Source: JACCWP01 sp963801045 (GTDB lineage Bacteria > Actinomycetota > Actinomycetes > Propionibacteriales > Nocardioidaceae). From it: a stretch of 64,000 nt of DNA. Of this stretch, positions 63,964 through 64,000 are shown one piece after another. Under the pieces are notes generated by a model, which saw only the letters and a list, made by a program, of their open reading frames with translations, had not been told where the DNA came from and made no database searches. A program made the position numbers and the translations under genes. Location of the stretch: positions 310,001 to 374,000 of the forward strand of contig CAWDDC010000003.1 in the NCBI GenBank assembly GCA_963801045.1, read 5' to 3'. Each line of letters begins with the position of its first letter. The first letter of the stretch is position 1.

Positions 63964-63990
63964 GACGGTGAGAGAGCGCTGACGGTTGCC
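63964..63990 (-). promoter_or_regulatory. candidate ECF-type promoter for sigE
   Basis: Reading the minus strand, GGCAACC (63990-63984) is followed by a 16-base spacer and CGTC (63967-63964). This matches the GCAAC/CGTC pattern of actinobacterial SigE-like promoters and lies about 100 bp upstream of the sigE start, suggesting autoregulation. No experiment supports it here. Confidence 0.4.
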
Positions 63991-64000
63991 GAAGAGGGCG

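Overview
The window is high-GC actinobacterial DNA, mostly around 70% G+C with many GTG starts and ATGA/GTGA gene overlaps. The best guess is a Nocardioides-like member of the Propionibacteriales. This rests on the sigE-rseA-htrA-tatB-mrp gene order at the right end, the DUF222/HNH (13E12-type) genes, the acyl-CoA genes of ethylmalonyl-CoA type, and several families common in that group. Roughly half of the genes are broken by single-base indels, mostly insertions and often with compensating pairs. Each broken gene reads cleanly once the base is removed or restored, so these look like read errors rather than real pseudogenes. Gene limits below span the shifts.

Left to right: 0-3 kb holds a VOC protein, an L,D-transpeptidase, a ParA ATPase and a short-chain dehydrogenase. 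From 13.4 kb down to 2.95 kb runs one tightly coupled leftward operon: CoxG-like protein, amidase, VOC protein, HyuA, HyuB, NCS1 permease, Fcy1-type cytosine deaminase, carbamate kinase, ring-opening amidohydrolase (probable barbiturase). From 13.4 to 25.5 kb lies a block of different character: an ice-binding-like (DUF3494) protein, a transglutaminase-like protein, a DUF222/HNH endonuclease, several secreted proteins of unknown function in lower-GC DNA, HAF- and RTX-repeat proteins, a truncated second HNH copy, and a Tat-exported glycosidase-like protein. From 30.7 kb down to 25.5 kb another leftward operon encodes an NCS2 permease and a three-subunit molybdenum hydroxylase. Divergent from it, at 30.9-34.5 kb, are DUF2877, FdrA and DUF1116, the three relatives of the E. 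coli oxamate carbamoyltransferase (AllFGH).

The two leftward operons and the divergent one can be read as one pathway cut by the 12-kb block: base import, deamination of cytosine to uracil, oxidation to barbiturate, ring opening to ureidomalonate, then either hydrolysis or phosphorolytic transcarbamylation giving carbamoyl phosphate, which carbamate kinase turns into ATP. The last step and the substrate of the Mo enzyme are inference.

34.6-41.2 kb carries ordinary genes (M20 peptidase, MarC, PHP phosphoesterase, DUF6758-like, NUDIX, histidine phosphatase, MaoC hydratase, DUF2332, stress protein). 41.4-50.8 kb is mainly a glycan or cell-surface modification cluster (methyltransferases, three sulfotransferase-like P-loop proteins, a LicD-methyltransferase fusion, a GT4 glycosyltransferase) with an acyl-CoA dehydrogenase inside it. 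50.8-57.6 kb has a CoA-ester lyase, EamA exporter, PhzF protein, an FdhF/YdeP molybdopterin oxidoreductase and an OFA-type transporter with a very small partner protein. 57.7-63.9 kb is the conserved envelope-stress and Tat region. No rRNA, tRNA, CRISPR array or recognisable insertion sequence was seen.
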